A stretch of 64,000 nucleotides of DNA, taken from Nocardia cyriacigeorgica GUH-2 (GTDB taxonomy: Bacteria > Actinomycetota > Actinomycetes > Mycobacteriales > Mycobacteriaceae). Location of the stretch: positions 4,836,001 to 4,900,000 of the forward strand of contig NC_016887.1 in NCBI RefSeq assembly GCF_000284035.1, given 5' to 3'. Under the pieces are notes generated by a model. The model saw only the letters and a list, made by a program, of their open reading frames with translations. It ran no database searches and was not told where the DNA came from. This document shows, one piece after another, positions 25,973 through 33,998 of this stretch (position 1 is its first letter; every line of letters starts with the position of its first letter). Made by a program: the position numbers and the translations under genes.

Positions 25973-26815
25973 GTGAACGGCAGAACCATCGCACGCGTGA
26001 CCGCGGCCACCGCTTGCCTGGGAGTCGGCGCGGCCCTGACGTTCACCGCGACGGCCACCGCCGATCCGGCGCCGAGCCCGCTCGAGGCCGGCATCACCAA
26101 GCTCGCCGAACAAGCCAAGGACGACAAGGCCGCCACCGCGGGCGTGGGCGCGCTGCGCGACTACACCCGCCTGGTCGATGTGGCGAAGCTGCGCGACATC
26201 AACGGCGCCTTCGCCCCCTTCGCCTACCCCGCGCCCACCTTCGGCTGCGGCGTCAACGGCCTGGTCACCACGATCATCGGCGCGGGCACCGCCAACGGCC
26301 CCGCCGCTAATGTGGGCGTCAACAGCGCGCCCGGCACCCTGATGTTCCACGCCACCCCGGCGCACTCCGGCGTCCCGCTGTCCTCGGGTCTGGTGGTGGC
26401 CTGGGTGAACATCAACAACGGCGCCAGCGGTATCGACATGCTCGACGAGCGCACCGAATTCGGCACGCCCGCGCTGGCCAAGACGGTCAACAGCGGGCCG
26501 GGCACGGTGCTGGCCTCGATGTGGGGCACCATCGACTACCCGGGCGCACGCTGCGTCATGATGCCGACCGTCGGCACCTTCTCGGTGGCCGAGCAGCCGG
26601 TGCAGTTGCCGCCGCCGCCCGCCGAGAGCCCGGCTCCGGCACCTGCACCCGCCCCGGCGCCCGCGCCCGGTGATTCCGGTAATGCCGGTTCCGGTGAAGC
26701 GGTGGCGCCGCCCGCCCCCGAGCCCGCCCCGGCTCCGGCGCCCGCTCCGGCCGCGACCACCGCGCCGCCCAAGCCGCAGGTGCCCGCAGGCACCCAGGTG
26801 CAGGGCGAGCGCTGA
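25973..26815 (+). CDS. secreted protein with Pro/Ala-rich tail
   Basis: 280 residues. Signal peptide about 1-30 (Arg near the start, hydrophobic core, cleavage near TATADPAP). The central domain (about 35-195) is Gly/Asn/Val-rich, predicted beta, with two cysteines (FGCG and GARCVMM) likely disulphide-linked. From about residue 200 to the end it is a Pro-Ala repeat tail. The GTG start is preceded by GAGGGAGTTGAG. The domain is not firmly recognised; it resembles uncharacterised exported proteins of mycobacteria and Nocardia. Confidence 0.75.
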   Translation: MNGRTIARVTAATACLGVGAALTFTATATADPAPSPLEAGITKLAEQAKDDKAATAGVGALRDYTRLVDVAKLRDINGAFAPFAYPAPTFGCGVNGLVTTIIGAGTANGPAANVGVNSAPGTLMFHATPAHSGVPLSSGLVVAWVNINNGASGIDMLDERTEFGTPALAKTVNSGPGTVLASMWGTIDYPGARCVMMPTVGTFSVAEQPVQLPPPPAESPAPAPAPAPAPAPGDSGNAGSGEAVAPPAPEPAPAPAPAPAATTAPPKPQVPAGTQVQGER

Positions 26816-26822
26816 GGGTGGG

Positions 26823-26845
26823 GGGCCGTCCGAGTCGGGCGGCCC
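26823..26845. terminator. hairpin between convergent genes
   Basis: Arms GGGCCGTCC / GGGCGGCCC (8 of 9 Watson-Crick plus one G-U pair) with a 5-base loop, between the secreted protein and epoxide hydrolase stops. Confidence 0.65.
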
Positions 26846-26870
26846 GTACCACGCCTAACCGCTGATCCCC

Positions 26871-28013
26871 TCAACCGTGGCGCACTGCCACCTTGCCGAA
26901 GAACGCGCGGATATCCGCCGCGTGCGCGTCCGGTTGCTCCATCGCGACGAAGTGATTGCCGCGGTTCCCCTCCGGCCAGTGCACGATGTCGTTGTCCTTC
27001 TCCGCCAGTCGCCGCATCAGTGCCGACCCGCCGCCGTAGGTCCCGGTCGGCACCAGCCGCTGGCCCTTCGGCCAGGTGAAACCGCCGTCGCCGAGCCCGT
27101 TGTACATCGGCCACGACGAGGTGCCCGCGGTGTCGGTGAACCAATACAGCGCGACATTGGTGAGCAGATGGTCGCGGTCGATGGTGTATTCGGGCAGCGG
27201 CGAGAACTCGTGGAACTTCTGCGTGATCCAGGCCAGCAGGCCGACCGGCGAATCGGTCCAGGCGTGCGCGAAGGTCTGGGGTGCGGCGTGCAGTAGGGCG
27301 TGGTGGTCGACGCCGGTCATCCACTGCTGCATCAGATCCCATTCGGCGCGTTCGTCGTCGGTCATGTCCGGTACGTCCGCGGCGGTCGGCATGCCGATGC
27401 CGCCGTCGATATGCACGCCGATCACCCGGTCGGGCGCGGCGATCGCCATCTCCGGCGCGATGTAGGCGCCGAGGTCGCCACCTTGGACGCCGTAGCGGTC
27501 GTAGCCGAGCCGCTCCATCAGCGTCACCCACATGGCGGCCACCCGCCCGGTACTCATCCCGGTCTCGGCCGGCGGGGCCGAGAAGGCGAAGCCCGGGACC
27601 GAGGGAACCACGACGTGGAAGGCCTGGGCGTCGTCGAGACCGTGAGCCCGTGGATCGGCGAGCAGGCCGATGGTCTTGCTGAACTCGACGAACGTATTCG
27701 GCCAGCCGTGGGTCAACAGCAGCGCAATCGCGTCCGGCTCGGGCGAGCGCACGTGCACGAAATGCACGTCGAGTCCGTCGATCTCGGTCAGGAACTGCGG
27801 GAACTCGTTCAACGCCGCTTCCTGTGCGCGCCAATCGAATTCGGTGCGCCAGTAGTCGGCCAGCTCCTTCAGGTGGTCCAGCGGGACACCGCGCTTCCAG
27901 TCCTCGCCCGGCAGCCGGTGGGCGCTCCAGCGGGTGCGGGCGAGCCGCTCGTGCAGGTCATCGAGGTCGGCCTGCGGGATGTCGATGCGGAAGGGGCGGA
28001 TCGGGAAGGTCAT
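26871..28013 (-). CDS. epoxide hydrolase
   Basis: 380-residue alpha/beta hydrolase with the N-terminal epoxide-hydrolase domain (EHN: PFRIDIPQADLDDLHERLAR, then the W-R-x-x-E segment). Oxyanion motif HGWP at 102-105, nucleophile Asp180 in V-Q-G-G-D-L-G, and catalytic His354 in GNRGNHFVAMEQ. It opens epoxides to diols; EHN-type members act on xenobiotic or lipid epoxides. AGGAGAT precedes the ATG. It diverges from a WYL-type regulator across a perfect 19-bp operator, so it is probably induced by its substrate or product. Confidence 0.93.
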   Translation of the reverse strand: MTFPIRPFRIDIPQADLDDLHERLARTRWSAHRLPGEDWKRGVPLDHLKELADYWRTEFDWRAQEAALNEFPQFLTEIDGLDVHFVHVRSPEPDAIALLLTHGWPNTFVEFSKTIGLLADPRAHGLDDAQAFHVVVPSVPGFAFSAPPAETGMSTGRVAAMWVTLMERLGYDRYGVQGGDLGAYIAPEMAIAAPDRVIGVHIDGGIGMPTAADVPDMTDDERAEWDLMQQWMTGVDHHALLHAAPQTFAHAWTDSPVGLLAWITQKFHEFSPLPEYTIDRDHLLTNVALYWFTDTAGTSSWPMYNGLGDGGFTWPKGQRLVPTGTYGGGSALMRRLAEKDNDIVHWPEGNRGNHFVAMEQPDAHAADIRAFFGKVAVRHG

Positions 28014-28061
28014 CGGTATCTCCTGTCGCTGTGCGGGTCGAGAACTACGCTAGGAGCCATA

Positions 28062-28080
28062 TAGGACCGATCGGGTCCTA
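28062..28080. promoter_or_regulatory. perfect operator between epoxide hydrolase and WYL regulator
   Basis: TAGGACC-N5-GGTCCTA, 7-bp perfect arms, centre GATCG. It sits 22 bases before the regulator ATG and 48 bases before the epoxide hydrolase ATG, placed to control both genes. Confidence 0.7.
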
Positions 28081-28102
28081 GTTGTCCGGGAGCCTGGAAG
28101 AC

Positions 28103-29062
28103 ATGACCGACACCCCTGAACGCCTGCTGCGGTTGCTGTCGCTGTTGCAGACCCCACGCGCCTGGCCGGGCAGCGAGCTGGCCGAGCGGCTCGGCGTCAC
28201 CGGTCGCACGGTGCGCCGCGATATCGACCGGCTGCGCGAACTCGGCTATCCGGTCGAGGCCACCATGGGCGCGGCGGGCGGCTATCGGCTGGTCGCCGGC
28301 GCCGCCATGCCGCCACTGCTGGTCGACGACGAGGAGGCCGTCGCGCTCGCCGTCGGGCTGCGCGCCGCCGCCGGTTCGGCGATCACCGGGATCGAGGAGG
28401 CGTCGGTGCGCGCGCTGGCCAAACTCGAGCAGGTGCTGCCGGCGAAACTGCGGCGGCGGGTGCGGGTGCTCGGCACCGCGCTGGTGCCGCCGTCGGGCGA
28501 GGATCCCGGCGTCGACGTGGAGGTGCTGACCGCGCTGGCCGTCGCGGTGACCAATACCGAGCGGGTGCGCTTCGACTACCGCGACGCAGCGGGCGCATCG
28601 AGTGCACGTCATGCCGAGCCGGTGGGGCTGGTCCCGTCCCGGCGGCGCTGGTACCTGGTCGGCTACGACCTCGATCGCGACGGGTGGCGCATGTTCCGCG
28701 TCGACCGGGTGGACCGCGCCCGCCCGACCGGCGCCCGTTTCGTCCCGCGCACCCTGCCCGCCGACGATCCGGCCGCCTACGTCGCCGGTCGCCGCACCGA
28801 TTGGGGTACCCCGGTGCTACGCGTCCGGGTCACCATCGACGCACCCCTGCACCGGGTCACCGGCCGCCTCGGTGACGAGCCGGGCCAGATCACCGCAGTC
28901 GACGCCACCACCTGCCGGATGGATTGCGACCGCGACGACTCCCTCGAATGGCTGGCCCAGCGGCTGCTCGCCCTGGGTGTGCCGTTCCAGGTGCACGAAC
29001 CGACGGAGCTCAGGACTTGTCTGCGCGAGATCGCCGAGCGAGCCCAGGAGGCGATTCGCTAA
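28103..29062 (+). CDS. HTH/WYL-domain transcriptional regulator
   Basis: 319 residues. N-terminal DeoR-like winged helix (about 1-60: ERLLRLLSLLQ, GSELAERLGVTGRTVRRDID). A WYL domain follows (about 130-215: FDYRDAAG, EPVGLVPSRRRWYLVGYDLDR, where the W-Y-L triad is literal), then a WCX-type C-terminal domain. WYL domains bind small ligands or nucleotides. The ATG at 28103 is preferred to an in-frame TTG at 28082. It likely controls the divergent epoxide hydrolase and itself. Confidence 0.92.
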   Translation: MTDTPERLLRLLSLLQTPRAWPGSELAERLGVTGRTVRRDIDRLRELGYPVEATMGAAGGYRLVAGAAMPPLLVDDEEAVALAVGLRAAAGSAITGIEEASVRALAKLEQVLPAKLRRRVRVLGTALVPPSGEDPGVDVEVLTALAVAVTNTERVRFDYRDAAGASSARHAEPVGLVPSRRRWYLVGYDLDRDGWRMFRVDRVDRARPTGARFVPRTLPADDPAAYVAGRRTDWGTPVLRVRVTIDAPLHRVTGRLGDEPGQITAVDATTCRMDCDRDDSLEWLAQRLLALGVPFQVHEPTELRTCLREIAERAQEAIR

Positions 29063-29188
29063 CGGCGCCGGGCGCTTGCGCGCAACCCCCCCACCTGTGA
29101 GAAACGGCATAGCCGAAACCGCAAAACTACGCACCAGTACCAGAACGTGAGTCCCCAACTGCCCCAGCAATTCTGCCACGATGCGGTG

Positions 29189-29929
29189 ATGGGTTACTTC
29201 GACGGCGCGCGCGGCCGGATGCACTATCGGCGGTGGCCGGACGAAGATCGCGTGGCGGTGCTGGTGCTGCTGCCGGGCATCGGCCAGCACAGCGGGCACT
29301 ACCACCGGTTCGCGCGGGTACTGCGCGGCGCGAATATCGAGATGTGGGCTTTGGACACCGCCGGGCACGGGCTCAGCGAAGGCGATCCCGAACAGCCGGG
29401 CACCCTACGCGAACTGGTGGCCGATGCGGTCGCGATGATCGACGTCGTCCGGGCGCAAGTCCCCGAGACACCGCTGATCCTGATGGGTCATTCGCTCGGG
29501 GCGGTCACGGCGCTCGGCGCCCTCGGCGCCGCCATCCCACCGGACACCGAGGCCGCCGATCCGGACGCGGCCCGCGGCACCGACACCGTCGCCGCCGACT
29601 ACCCGCTGGTCCCGTCGCTGACCGCGCAGGCACTGGCCGGTCTGGTGTTGTCCGGTGTGCCGCGCCGCGCGCTCGGCGGCGGCACACCCGAGGCCGTGGG
29701 AACCCCGCTGCCGCCGCGTCTTCCGGTGCTGGCGGTGCACGGCGCCGACGATCGCCGCGCGCCCGTCGACGCGATGCGGGTATGGACTGCACGCCATAAA
29801 TGGGTAGATTTGCGGGAGTACGCCGACGCCGGGCACGATCTGCTGCACGAGCCGGTGCACGCGCGGGTCGGTGCCGACATCGCGGAGTGGACGCTGGGAG
29901 TCGTCATGGGGTTGGCACGGCGCTCGTGA
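29189..29929 (+). CDS. alpha/beta hydrolase, monoacylglycerol-lipase-like
   Basis: About 246 residues. Serine hydrolase with oxyanion motif LLPGIGQHSGHY, GHGLSEG, nucleophile elbow MGHSLGAVTALG, acid in HGADDRRAPVD and His in ADAGHDLLHE. The architecture is that of bacterial monoacylglycerol lipases (Rv0183-like). The start is uncertain: an in-frame GTG at 29147 exists, but the codons before 29189 look non-coding and the family normally begins near MGYFDGARG. No signal peptide. It is 42 bases before the ESX-type cassette. Confidence 0.85.
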   Translation: MGYFDGARGRMHYRRWPDEDRVAVLVLLPGIGQHSGHYHRFARVLRGANIEMWALDTAGHGLSEGDPEQPGTLRELVADAVAMIDVVRAQVPETPLILMGHSLGAVTALGALGAAIPPDTEAADPDAARGTDTVAADYPLVPSLTAQALAGLVLSGVPRRALGGGTPEAVGTPLPPRLPVLAVHGADDRRAPVDAMRVWTARHKWVDLREYADAGHDLLHEPVHARVGADIAEWTLGVVMGLARRS

Positions 29930-29971
29930 CCGACAGCTGCGCAGGCAGCCGATGGGAAGAAGGGGGACGAG

Positions 29972-30343
29972 GTGCAGCGCAACGATATCGCCGCACTCGG
30001 TACCGCGGTCGACAATGGCGATCTGTGGATCGACGGAGTCCTGGTGGCCGAGGGGGCGCCCGAACAGTGCGCCCTGCGCTACGAACAGCTCGCCGATCAG
30101 GTCGACATCCAGATCCAGCAGCTCGCCGCGGCCACCACCCTGCCGGGTTTCGGCGGCTTCGCCTCCGGTGACGCCCTGCGCCGCGGTTTCGAGGGCAAGG
30201 CCACCGATGCCATCGCGCAGTTGCGCGATTACGCCGCCGCCGCGCGCAGCCTGGCGCACACCTTCCGCGCCGCCGCCGCGGCCTACCGCGATACCGACGA
30301 CGCCGTCGCCGCCGCCACCAGGAAGGTGGCCGCCGATGCGTGA
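29972..30343 (+). CDS. small helical type VII secretion-associated protein
   Basis: 123 residues, almost all helical and alanine-rich. A helix pair (about 35-60 and 70-115) is joined by LPGFGGFASGDAL, the shape of WXG100/EspC-like proteins, although no canonical W-x-G is present (a G-F-G-G-F turn replaces it). GTG start with an AAGGGGG ribosome-binding site. Its stop lies inside the next gene (8-bp overlap), which carries a W-R-G turn, and an EspG gene follows. It is therefore inferred to be a secreted partner of that protein. Confidence 0.7.
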   Translation: MQRNDIAALGTAVDNGDLWIDGVLVAEGAPEQCALRYEQLADQVDIQIQQLAAATTLPGFGGFASGDALRRGFEGKATDAIAQLRDYAAAARSLAHTFRAAAAAYRDTDDAVAAATRKVAADA

Positions 30344-31658
30344 TATGCCACGCTCCGCCGAACGCGGTGCCCACCAGCGCGTCGACCCCGACTACGCCTC
30401 GACGGTCGAGATCTTCGACAACCTCTCCCACCAGCAGATCCACGCCGCCGTGCAGCAACTGGCACCCGCCACGCTGCTGGCCGGACAGCAGACCTGGCAG
30501 AACACCGCCACCGGCCTCACCGACGCGATCGACCAGGCGCACACCGAGATTCGCTCGGCCATCGCCGACGGCTGGCGGGGCGGGGCCGCGCAGCAGGCCG
30601 CGGCGGCGGTGCGCGATTTCGAGCAGCTGGGCAGGCAGCTCGCCGATGTGATGACGATCGTCGGGCAGCGGCTCGGGCAGGCAGGCGATGCCGCCGAGGC
30701 GTTGCGTGCCGCGGTGCCGGGGCCCTCGGACGCCGAGCCCGATCTGGCGGCAGCGCTGTTGGATCCCGCGCGCGCCAGCGAGAACGTGGCCGTGGCCAAA
30801 TCCGTGGAGGGCTCGCGCCAGGACGTGGTCCGGGTGATGGAGAGCATCTACACCAGCGCGTTCATCCCCACTGGCACCGGAATTCCGGCCTTCCCGGACG
30901 CGGTGACGGGTGCGTCGGTGGAGGCCGCTCCGGAGGGAGCGCGGCCGGGCCCGGTGTCGATCGTGGTTCCGGATACCGGCGACGGCAGGCCGGTGGGTCA
31001 GCCGTCCGGGGTGAGTGGCGTCGTCGCCGGTGGACCCCAGCCCGAAGCTCCCGCGCAGCCCGTGGCCACGACGGAGGAAGCCGCCGAACCCGATGCGCCC
31101 GCCCCGGTGACGATTCCCGCGGCCGCCGCACCGGTCGTCCCGGTAGCCCCGGAAACCGCACCGCAGGCACCGGCATCCACCACCCCGGCCGCAGCCACCG
31201 CACCCGCCGCCGCCGCCGTCCCGGCAGCGCCCGTCGACCGCCCGGCGGCGATGCCCGCTACCGCGCCCGCAACGCCCGTCACCGCTCCCGCCTCGATCGC
31301 AGGCGGCCCCACCGCCACCGCCAACACCAGCCCCGACGACCAGCGCAAACGTGAAGACAAGCGCCAGGATTCGCACGGATCGAGCGGCGATGCGATCACC
31401 GGAATGAGCGCGGGCGCGATGGGCGGACTCATGGGCGGCGCACTGGCCGCCGCCGACACCACCCGCTCCGGGCCTGCCCCCGTCGCTGCGAAACCGGCAC
31501 CGGCCAAGACCGACGAGTTCGACGACGAAGACGACGACCTGCACTACGTCGACGACGAACTGACCTTCCTCGAACCGGGTGGTGAGGGCGGTGAGCTGAT
31601 CGGCTCGCTCGACCCCACCACGCCGCCGGTCCTGGGTGAGTGGACCGAGCACGAGTGA
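30336..31658 (+). CDS. WXG/PPE-like type VII secretion substrate with long Pro/Ala tail
   Basis: 440 residues. Residues about 20-185 are a long helical bundle with a W-R-G turn at 80-82 (IADGWRGGAAQQAAAA), as in WXG100/PPE helical hairpins. Residues about 200-345 are low-complexity Pro/Ala/Thr/Val. A short Gly/Ala hydrophobic segment (GMSAGAMGGLMGGALAAA) and an acidic end (DDEDDD, ELTFLEPGG, WTEHE) close the protein. It overlaps the small helical gene and the EspG gene (GTGA), giving a tight three-gene unit. Secretion through an ESX system encoded elsewhere is inferred. Confidence 0.8.
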   Translation: MRDMPRSAERGAHQRVDPDYASTVEIFDNLSHQQIHAAVQQLAPATLLAGQQTWQNTATGLTDAIDQAHTEIRSAIADGWRGGAAQQAAAAVRDFEQLGRQLADVMTIVGQRLGQAGDAAEALRAAVPGPSDAEPDLAAALLDPARASENVAVAKSVEGSRQDVVRVMESIYTSAFIPTGTGIPAFPDAVTGASVEAAPEGARPGPVSIVVPDTGDGRPVGQPSGVSGVVAGGPQPEAPAQPVATTEEAAEPDAPAPVTIPAAAAPVVPVAPETAPQAPASTTPAAATAPAAAAVPAAPVDRPAAMPATAPATPVTAPASIAGGPTATANTSPDDQRKREDKRQDSHGSSGDAITGMSAGAMGGLMGGALAAADTTRSGPAPVAAKPAPAKTDEFDDEDDDLHYVDDELTFLEPGGEGGELIGSLDPTTPPVLGEWTEHE

Positions 31659-32413
31659 ACTGGAGCATGACCCCGGACCAGTTCGCCATGGCCTGGTCCC
31701 GGACCGACGGCGACCGCATCCCCTACCCGCTGGCCGTGCGGCTGTCGGCTCGCGACACCGCCGAACGCGCCGCGCAAATGCCCGCCCTGACCGACTGGTG
31801 TGAGCGCACCCTCGACGCCGACCTGGAAGCCGCGCTGCGCGTGCTGGCCCGCCCCGACGTCTGCGTCGAGGTATTCGGGGAACGCACCGGCGAGGACGGA
31901 GTGACCAAACCGGTCCGGGTGCTCGGCGCGGCCAGCGGCAATGTCGCGGTGGTGGCGTCGCAGCGGCCCGGCTCCGAACGTGATCGCGGTGCCGAACTGA
32001 CGGTGATCGCCGGTGGCGCCAAATCGCTGCCGGGACGGGTGGTGTCGATGCTGCCCGGCTGCCCCGCGGGCACCGGCCCGCGCCTCAACGCGCCGCTGTC
32101 GCGAGTGATCGAAGACAGCCGCAACCTGGTGACGATGCCCGTCGCCGGACCCACCGAACCGACCCGCATTCGCAAACTGCTGCGGCAGCGCCGCGATGGC
32201 ATCGGCCAGATCGTCGTGTCGGTGCGCCGCGATGAGGAACTCGACCCGTTCGGTGTGCTGTGCTGGGTGGACGTCGCCGAGGACGGGCGCTACCTGGTCC
32301 GCACCGGCAACAGCGTCGACCTCGTCGCGGTCGACGCCGAACAGTTCACCGGCCACCTGCGCCCGATGGTCACCGCCGCCCAGCGTCGCACCGCACTCGC
32401 CGACCAGTGGTAA
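31655..32413 (+). CDS. ESX secretion-associated protein EspG
   Basis: 252 residues. N-terminal strand and helix (MTPDQFAMAWSR, RIPYPLAVR), long helix TLDADLEAALRVLARPDVCV and the C-terminal region with RKLLRQRRDGIGQI fit the EspG fold. EspG is a cytosolic chaperone that binds PE-PPE-type ESX substrates and delivers them to the secretion machine. The GTG start overlaps the stop of the substrate-like gene. No EccC, EccD or MycP gene is in the window, so this is a detached cassette. Confidence 0.88.
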   Translation: MNWSMTPDQFAMAWSRTDGDRIPYPLAVRLSARDTAERAAQMPALTDWCERTLDADLEAALRVLARPDVCVEVFGERTGEDGVTKPVRVLGAASGNVAVVASQRPGSERDRGAELTVIAGGAKSLPGRVVSMLPGCPAGTGPRLNAPLSRVIEDSRNLVTMPVAGPTEPTRIRKLLRQRRDGIGQIVVSVRRDEELDPFGVLCWVDVAEDGRYLVRTGNSVDLVAVDAEQFTGHLRPMVTAAQRRTALADQW

Positions 32414-32437
32414 AGCGGTAGCGGCCGGATTCGTCGC

Positions 32438-33070
32438 TCAGACGTCGGCGCGCAGCAGCTCGGTGACCTCGTGGTCGGCGAGCTGGTGGAAATCGCGGTA
32501 GGCGTTGCCGACGCCGCCGAGGCTGGGCGGGACCAGCGGACAGACCACGTCGTCGGCTTCGAAGGCCACCCGGTCCATGGCTTCGGCCGAGGCCACCGGC
32601 ACGCCGACCACGATCTGCTGCGGCATCCGCAAGCGCGCCACCCGGCAGGCGACCAGCATGCTGGCTCCGGTGGCCATGCCGTCGTCGACGAGGACGACGG
32701 TGCGCCCGCCCAGCGGAATGGGTTCGCGGTCGCCGCGCCAGATCGTCCGGCGCCGTTCCAGCTCGGCTCGTTCGACTGCCTCGATCTCGTCGATCCGCTC
32801 GCGGGCGAGCCCGGTGTGGGCCAGCACATCGGAATTGACCACCCGGGCGCCGTCCTCGCCGATCGCACCGACCGCGAGCTCCGGCTGCCACGGCACCCCG
32901 AGCTTGCGCACCAGCAGGATGTCGAGATCGCCGCCGATCACCGCACGCACCGCGGCCGCGACCGGGACGCCACCGCGCGGCAGACCGAGCACCAGCGGAT
33001 TCGACGCGTGCAGGTAGGACAATCTCTTACCCAGCGCGCGACCGGCGGCGTCACGATCGCTGTACACCAT
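32438..33070 (-). CDS. phosphoribosyltransferase family protein
   Basis: 210 residues of the type I PRTase fold. PRPP loop VVLVDDGMATGASMLVA (two acids then T-G), N-terminal LPRGGVPVAAAV and the flexible ILLVRKLGVPWQPELAVGA segment. It is related to the stand-alone PRTases linked to dormancy genes in mycobacteria (Rv0571c type, from memory). Substrate base unknown; such proteins may hydrolyse rather than transfer. Convergent with the EspG gene; 11 bases after the nitrilase stop side on the same strand. Confidence 0.88.
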   Translation of the reverse strand: MVYSDRDAAGRALGKRLSYLHASNPLVLGLPRGGVPVAAAVRAVIGGDLDILLVRKLGVPWQPELAVGAIGEDGARVVNSDVLAHTGLARERIDEIEAVERAELERRRTIWRGDREPIPLGGRTVVLVDDGMATGASMLVACRVARLRMPQQIVVGVPVASAEAMDRVAFEADDVVCPLVPPSLGGVGNAYRDFHQLADHEVTELLRADV

Positions 33071-33081
33071 TACTTCGAACG

Positions 33082-33936
33082 CTACTCCGCCGCGCGCTCG
33101 ACCACCTCGAATCGCCGCAGGTCCAGGCTGGGGTTGGCCAGCCGCACCTCGGTCAGCCTGGCGAGATCGGCCGTCGCTACCAGCACGCCCGGTTCGTCAC
33201 CGAGTTCGGCGAGGACGACGCCGGCCGGGTCCACGATCATCGACGCCCCCGCGCCCCGGTGGGCGCTCTGGTCGGCGGCCGCCACATAAACAGTGTTCTC
33301 GATCGCGCGGGCGCGCAGCAACGTCGTCCACTGCTCGACCTTGCCCGGCCCCGGGATCCACTGGGCGGGCAACAGCAGCACCTGGGCCCCGGCCGCGGCC
33401 ACCCGGCGGCAGCCCTCGGGGAAGCGCAGATCGAAACAGGTCTGCATGCCGAAGGTGAGCTCGCCCACGGTGAAGACCGCCGGATCGGCCACGGTCCCGG
33501 CCCGCACGACCTCCGATTCGCGATGGCCGAAGGCGTCGTAGAGGTGAACCTTGCGGTACCGGGTGAGCAGCGTTCCGTCCGGGCTCAGGGCCACGAGAGT
33601 GTTGTGGATGCGGTCCTCGCCCGGCGCCGTCGTCTCGACCACACCGGCCACCAGATGCACCCGGTAGTCGGCGGCGATCGCGGCGAGTTCGGTGACGAAC
33701 GGCCCGGTCAGCGGCTCGGCGACGGCAACCACCCGATGATCGAGCCTGCTGACGGCGAACATCGAATACTCCGGCGCCACCACCACCTGCGCCCCGGCCT
33801 CGGCGGCTTCGCGCACATGCGCGCGCAGCTGATGCAGGTTCTGCGACGGCTCGGTCGACGGCGCGAACTGGACCACCGCCACCTCGACACGCCCGTACCC
33901 GGAGGCCGCGGTCGCGGCCGTGTTCTGCGGTTGCAT
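33082..33936 (-). CDS. carbon-nitrogen hydrolase (nitrilase superfamily)
   Basis: 284-residue nitrilase-fold amidase. Catalytic triad visible: Glu56 (VVVAPEYSMF), Lys129 (RYRKVHLYDAF) and Cys167 (FGMQTCFDLRFPE). It cleaves an amide such as an omega-amide or deaminated-thiol by-product, as in the Nit2/YafV group; substrate not predictable. The ATG at 33936 was chosen because the protein then begins at normal family length; the frame is open further upstream into the divergent helicase region as a shadow. Related to Rv0480c in M. tuberculosis (from memory). Confidence 0.93.
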   Translation of the reverse strand: MQPQNTAATAASGYGRVEVAVVQFAPSTEPSQNLHQLRAHVREAAEAGAQVVVAPEYSMFAVSRLDHRVVAVAEPLTGPFVTELAAIAADYRVHLVAGVVETTAPGEDRIHNTLVALSPDGTLLTRYRKVHLYDAFGHRESEVVRAGTVADPAVFTVGELTFGMQTCFDLRFPEGCRRVAAAGAQVLLLPAQWIPGPGKVEQWTTLLRARAIENTVYVAAADQSAHRGAGASMIVDPAGVVLAELGDEPGVLVATADLARLTEVRLANPSLDLRRFEVVERAAE

Positions 33937-33998
33937 AGGTCTCACCGTATTGGCCCGGTGGCCGGGACAGCCACCGCGACGCAGTAAACTGCTGCTCA

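Noticed and set aside
26574..26815. Pro/Ala repeats read as a CRISPR-like or genomic repeat array
   Set aside because: They are in-frame codon repeats of a protein tail, without spacers or regular repeat length.
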